A DNA stretch of 7,015 nucleotides, taken from contig JAKLPX010000245.1 of NCBI GenBank assembly GCA_022013635.1, positions 1 through 7,015 on the forward strand, read 5' to 3'. The translations under genes were made by a program, and so were the position numbers. The stretch comes from Candidatus Delongbacteria bacterium. Its GTDB lineage: Bacteria > UBA4055. Of the stretch, positions 5,380 through 7,015 are shown in pieces. The notes beneath the pieces are model-generated. The model was given only the letters and a program-made list of their open reading frames with translations, was not told the DNA's origin and searched no databases. The first letter of the stretch is position 1; the number at the start of each line of letters is the position of its first letter.

Positions 5380-7015
5380 ATGTCAGGCAAAACATTTGTA
5401 GAAAAAATGCTCAATGCAGAGAAAGGCGCAATTGTTTTTCGCAGCCCCAACATAGTACTGACGCACGATAATACTGCAAGCATAAAAAGCACATTCAATA
5501 AGATGGGCGGTAAAAAAGTAGCGGATCCGGATCAGCTTCTCGTTGTTCTGGATCACAATGCACCGCCGACAGATTCAAAACTGGCAAACCAGTATCAGCA
5601 GATACGCGATTTCGTGAATGAACAGAATATAAGTAAATTTCACGATGTCGGAGAAGGTATCTGTCACCAGATAATGAGCTATCATGCCAGACCCGGAATG
5701 ATAATAGTGGGAAGCGACAGCCACACCTGTACTGCAGGAGCATTTAATGCACTTGCCGCAGGGATAGACAGAACCGAATCCGCAGGATTATGGAAACGCG
5801 GCAATACATGGTTTAGAGTACCCGAATCAATGAAAGTTACGCTTAAAGGTAAGCTTCCAAAAGGTGTTTATGCCAAAGATATATCACTTTGGATCATAGG
5901 TATGATCGGTGCTGACGGCGCAAATTATATGAGCATAGAATTTCACGGTGACGGTGTAAAAAATCTATCTATTTCCGATAGAATGACATTAGCTAATCTT
6001 GTATCAGAAATGGGTGCAAAAAATGCCGTTTTCCCCGCCGACAGTGTATTGGAAGAATTCCTCGGTGAAAAGATCACTAACGAAGTCTGGGCAGACGAAG
6101 ACGCATTTTATGATAAAATTATTGAAATAAACTTAGCAGAACTTTTCCCTCTCGTTGCGGCACCTCACCAGGTCGAAAATGTAAAATCGGTATCTGAAGT
6201 ACAAGGTAAAAAAGTTCATCAGGGACTTATCGGAACATGCACGAATGGAAGGCTCGAAGACATCCGTATTGCTGCAGGGATACTTGACGGAAAAAAAGTA
6301 GCGAAAGATTTTCAACTTCTTGTTATTCCGGCTTCAAAAGAGATATATCTTCAGATGATCGAAGAAGGCCTTACAACCAAGTTAATGAAAGCCGGAGCGA
6401 TAGTTCTTGCGTCGTCATGCGGACCTTGTCTCGGAACCGGTCAGGGAATTCCTGCCGACGGTTACACAATAATTTCTACTGCGAACAGAAATTTTAAAGG
6501 AAGAATGGGCAATAAGAATTCAGAGATATATCTCGCATCCCCGGCCTGTGTGGCACATTCCGCATTAACCGGTGTGATCACAGATCCACGCGGAATCGTT
6601 GCGAACGACAAATTTCCATTTCAAATCCCGCCTGCTTCTACCATAGATATTAAGGCTGATGATAACAGGCGTGTCGAAAATGTATGGAATTATGCTGATG
6701 TGGACAATTTAAACACAGATCAGATGTTCGCAGGCAGCCTGACTTATGCAATTCTAAGTTCAGAAGGTAAAGATATAGTTCCGCATCTTTTCAAAGGTTT
6801 TGATGAGAAATTTGCAGAAAAAGCTAAGGAAAATGACATTATTATCGCAGGAGATAATTTCGGATGCGGAAGTTCGAGAGAGCATCCTTCGGTAGGACTT
6901 GCCTATATCGGTATAAAAGCCGTAATAGTCAAATCGGTAAACAGAATATTCTACCGTTCTTCAGTAAATCAGGGACTGCCTATCATCGTAGCTCCGGAAA
7001 TCGTGAATATGTATA
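5380..7015 (+). CDS. Aconitase-superfamily hydratase, LeuC-LeuD fusion (copy 2), 3' end outside the window
   Basis: The frame stays open from 5380 to the window edge (545 residues seen); by comparison with copy 1 roughly 80-100 residues are missing. The LeuC-like part holds the Asp-His pair as LDHN (57-60), GEGICHQ (91-97), GSDSHT (111-116), the cluster ligand C287 in GTCTNGR, and C347 and C350 in SSCGPCLG. The LeuD-like part starts near residue 435, with NTDQMF at 445-450 and the complete swivel motif GDNFGCGSSREH (491-502). All expected catalytic and cluster residues that fall in the window are therefore kept, unlike copy 1. The swivel specificity loop reads GSLTY (452-456), differing from copy 1. 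The two copies are clearly paralogous: in the stretch starting Trp138 here and Trp145 in copy 1, 21 of 33 residues match. This is the better candidate for a fully active aconitase-like dehydratase; the real substrate is not settled by sequence. Confidence 0.85.
   Translation, partial: MSGKTFVEKMLNAEKGAIVFRSPNIVLTHDNTASIKSTFNKMGGKKVADPDQLLVVLDHNAPPTDSKLANQYQQIRDFVNEQNISKFHDVGEGICHQIMSYHARPGMIIVGSDSHTCTAGAFNALAAGIDRTESAGLWKRGNTWFRVPESMKVTLKGKLPKGVYAKDISLWIIGMIGADGANYMSIEFHGDGVKNLSISDRMTLANLVSEMGAKNAVFPADSVLEEFLGEKITNEVWADEDAFYDKIIEINLAELFPLVAAPHQVENVKSVSEVQGKKVHQGLIGTCTNGRLEDIRIAAGILDGKKVAKDFQLLVIPASKEIYLQMIEEGLTTKLMKAGAIVLASSCGPCLGTGQGIPADGYTIISTANRNFKGRMGNKNSEIYLASPACVAHSALTGVITDPRGIVANDKFPFQIPPASTIDIKADDNRRVENVWNYADVDNLNTDQMFAGSLTYAILSSEGKDIVPHLFKGFDEKFAEKAKENDIIIAGDNFGCGSSREHPSVGLAYIGIKAVIVKSVNRIFYRSSVNQGLPIIVAPEIVNMY

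Noticed and set aside
5495..5743. 82-codon open frame on the minus strand inside the second hydratase gene
   Set aside because: It is the antisense shadow of conserved LeuC-like sequence; its product has no family features.
3558..7015. Reading the two fusions as leucine biosynthesis leuC/leuD
   Set aside because: Leucine pathway enzymes are usually separate subunits beside leuA/leuB. Here the neighbours are citrate lyase and an isocitrate-type dehydrogenase, and the swivel loops do not match the isopropylmalate form.

Overview
The window is one stretch of same-strand (+) protein-coding DNA. It holds six genes with gaps of 12-27 nt or an overlap, so it reads as the interior of one operon, cut at both ends. 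The DNA is moderately AT-rich, and each internal gene has a GGAG/AGGAG/GGGAG-type ribosome binding site. No tRNA, rRNA, mobile element, CRISPR array, promoter or convincing terminator was seen. The products are soluble cytoplasmic enzymes with no signal peptides or membrane segments. Citrate lyase subunits plus oxygen-sensitive [4Fe-4S] hydratases of the LeuC/LeuD type suggest an anaerobic bacterium. An uncultured lineage such as Cloacimonadota would fit, but the sequence does not prove a taxon.

Layout: (1) 1-210, the last 69 codons of citrate lyase beta subunit CitE, overlapping by 11 nt (2) 200-1759, citrate lyase alpha subunit CitF. (3) 1773-2969, an isocitrate/isopropylmalate dehydrogenase family enzyme whose key residues best match NADP-type isocitrate dehydrogenase. 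(4) 2997-3545, a small HD-domain protein in which the His of the HD pair is Ala. (5) 3558-5366, an aconitase-superfamily enzyme in which LeuC-like and LeuD-like parts are fused. (6) 5380-7015, a second, divergent LeuC-LeuD fusion that runs off the window end.

Taken together (inference), the enzymes could connect acetate + oxaloacetate, citrate, cis-aconitate, isocitrate and 2-oxoglutarate + CO2. This would be a self-contained citrate/2-oxoglutarate module, running either toward 2-oxoglutarate/glutamate or in reverse. It is not the usual citrate-fermentation operon: citF is followed by TCA-like enzymes rather than citX/citG. The points most worth a second look are the two unlike aconitase-like fusions side by side, the first of which has lost the active-site His of the Asp-His pair, and the modified HD protein placed among them.
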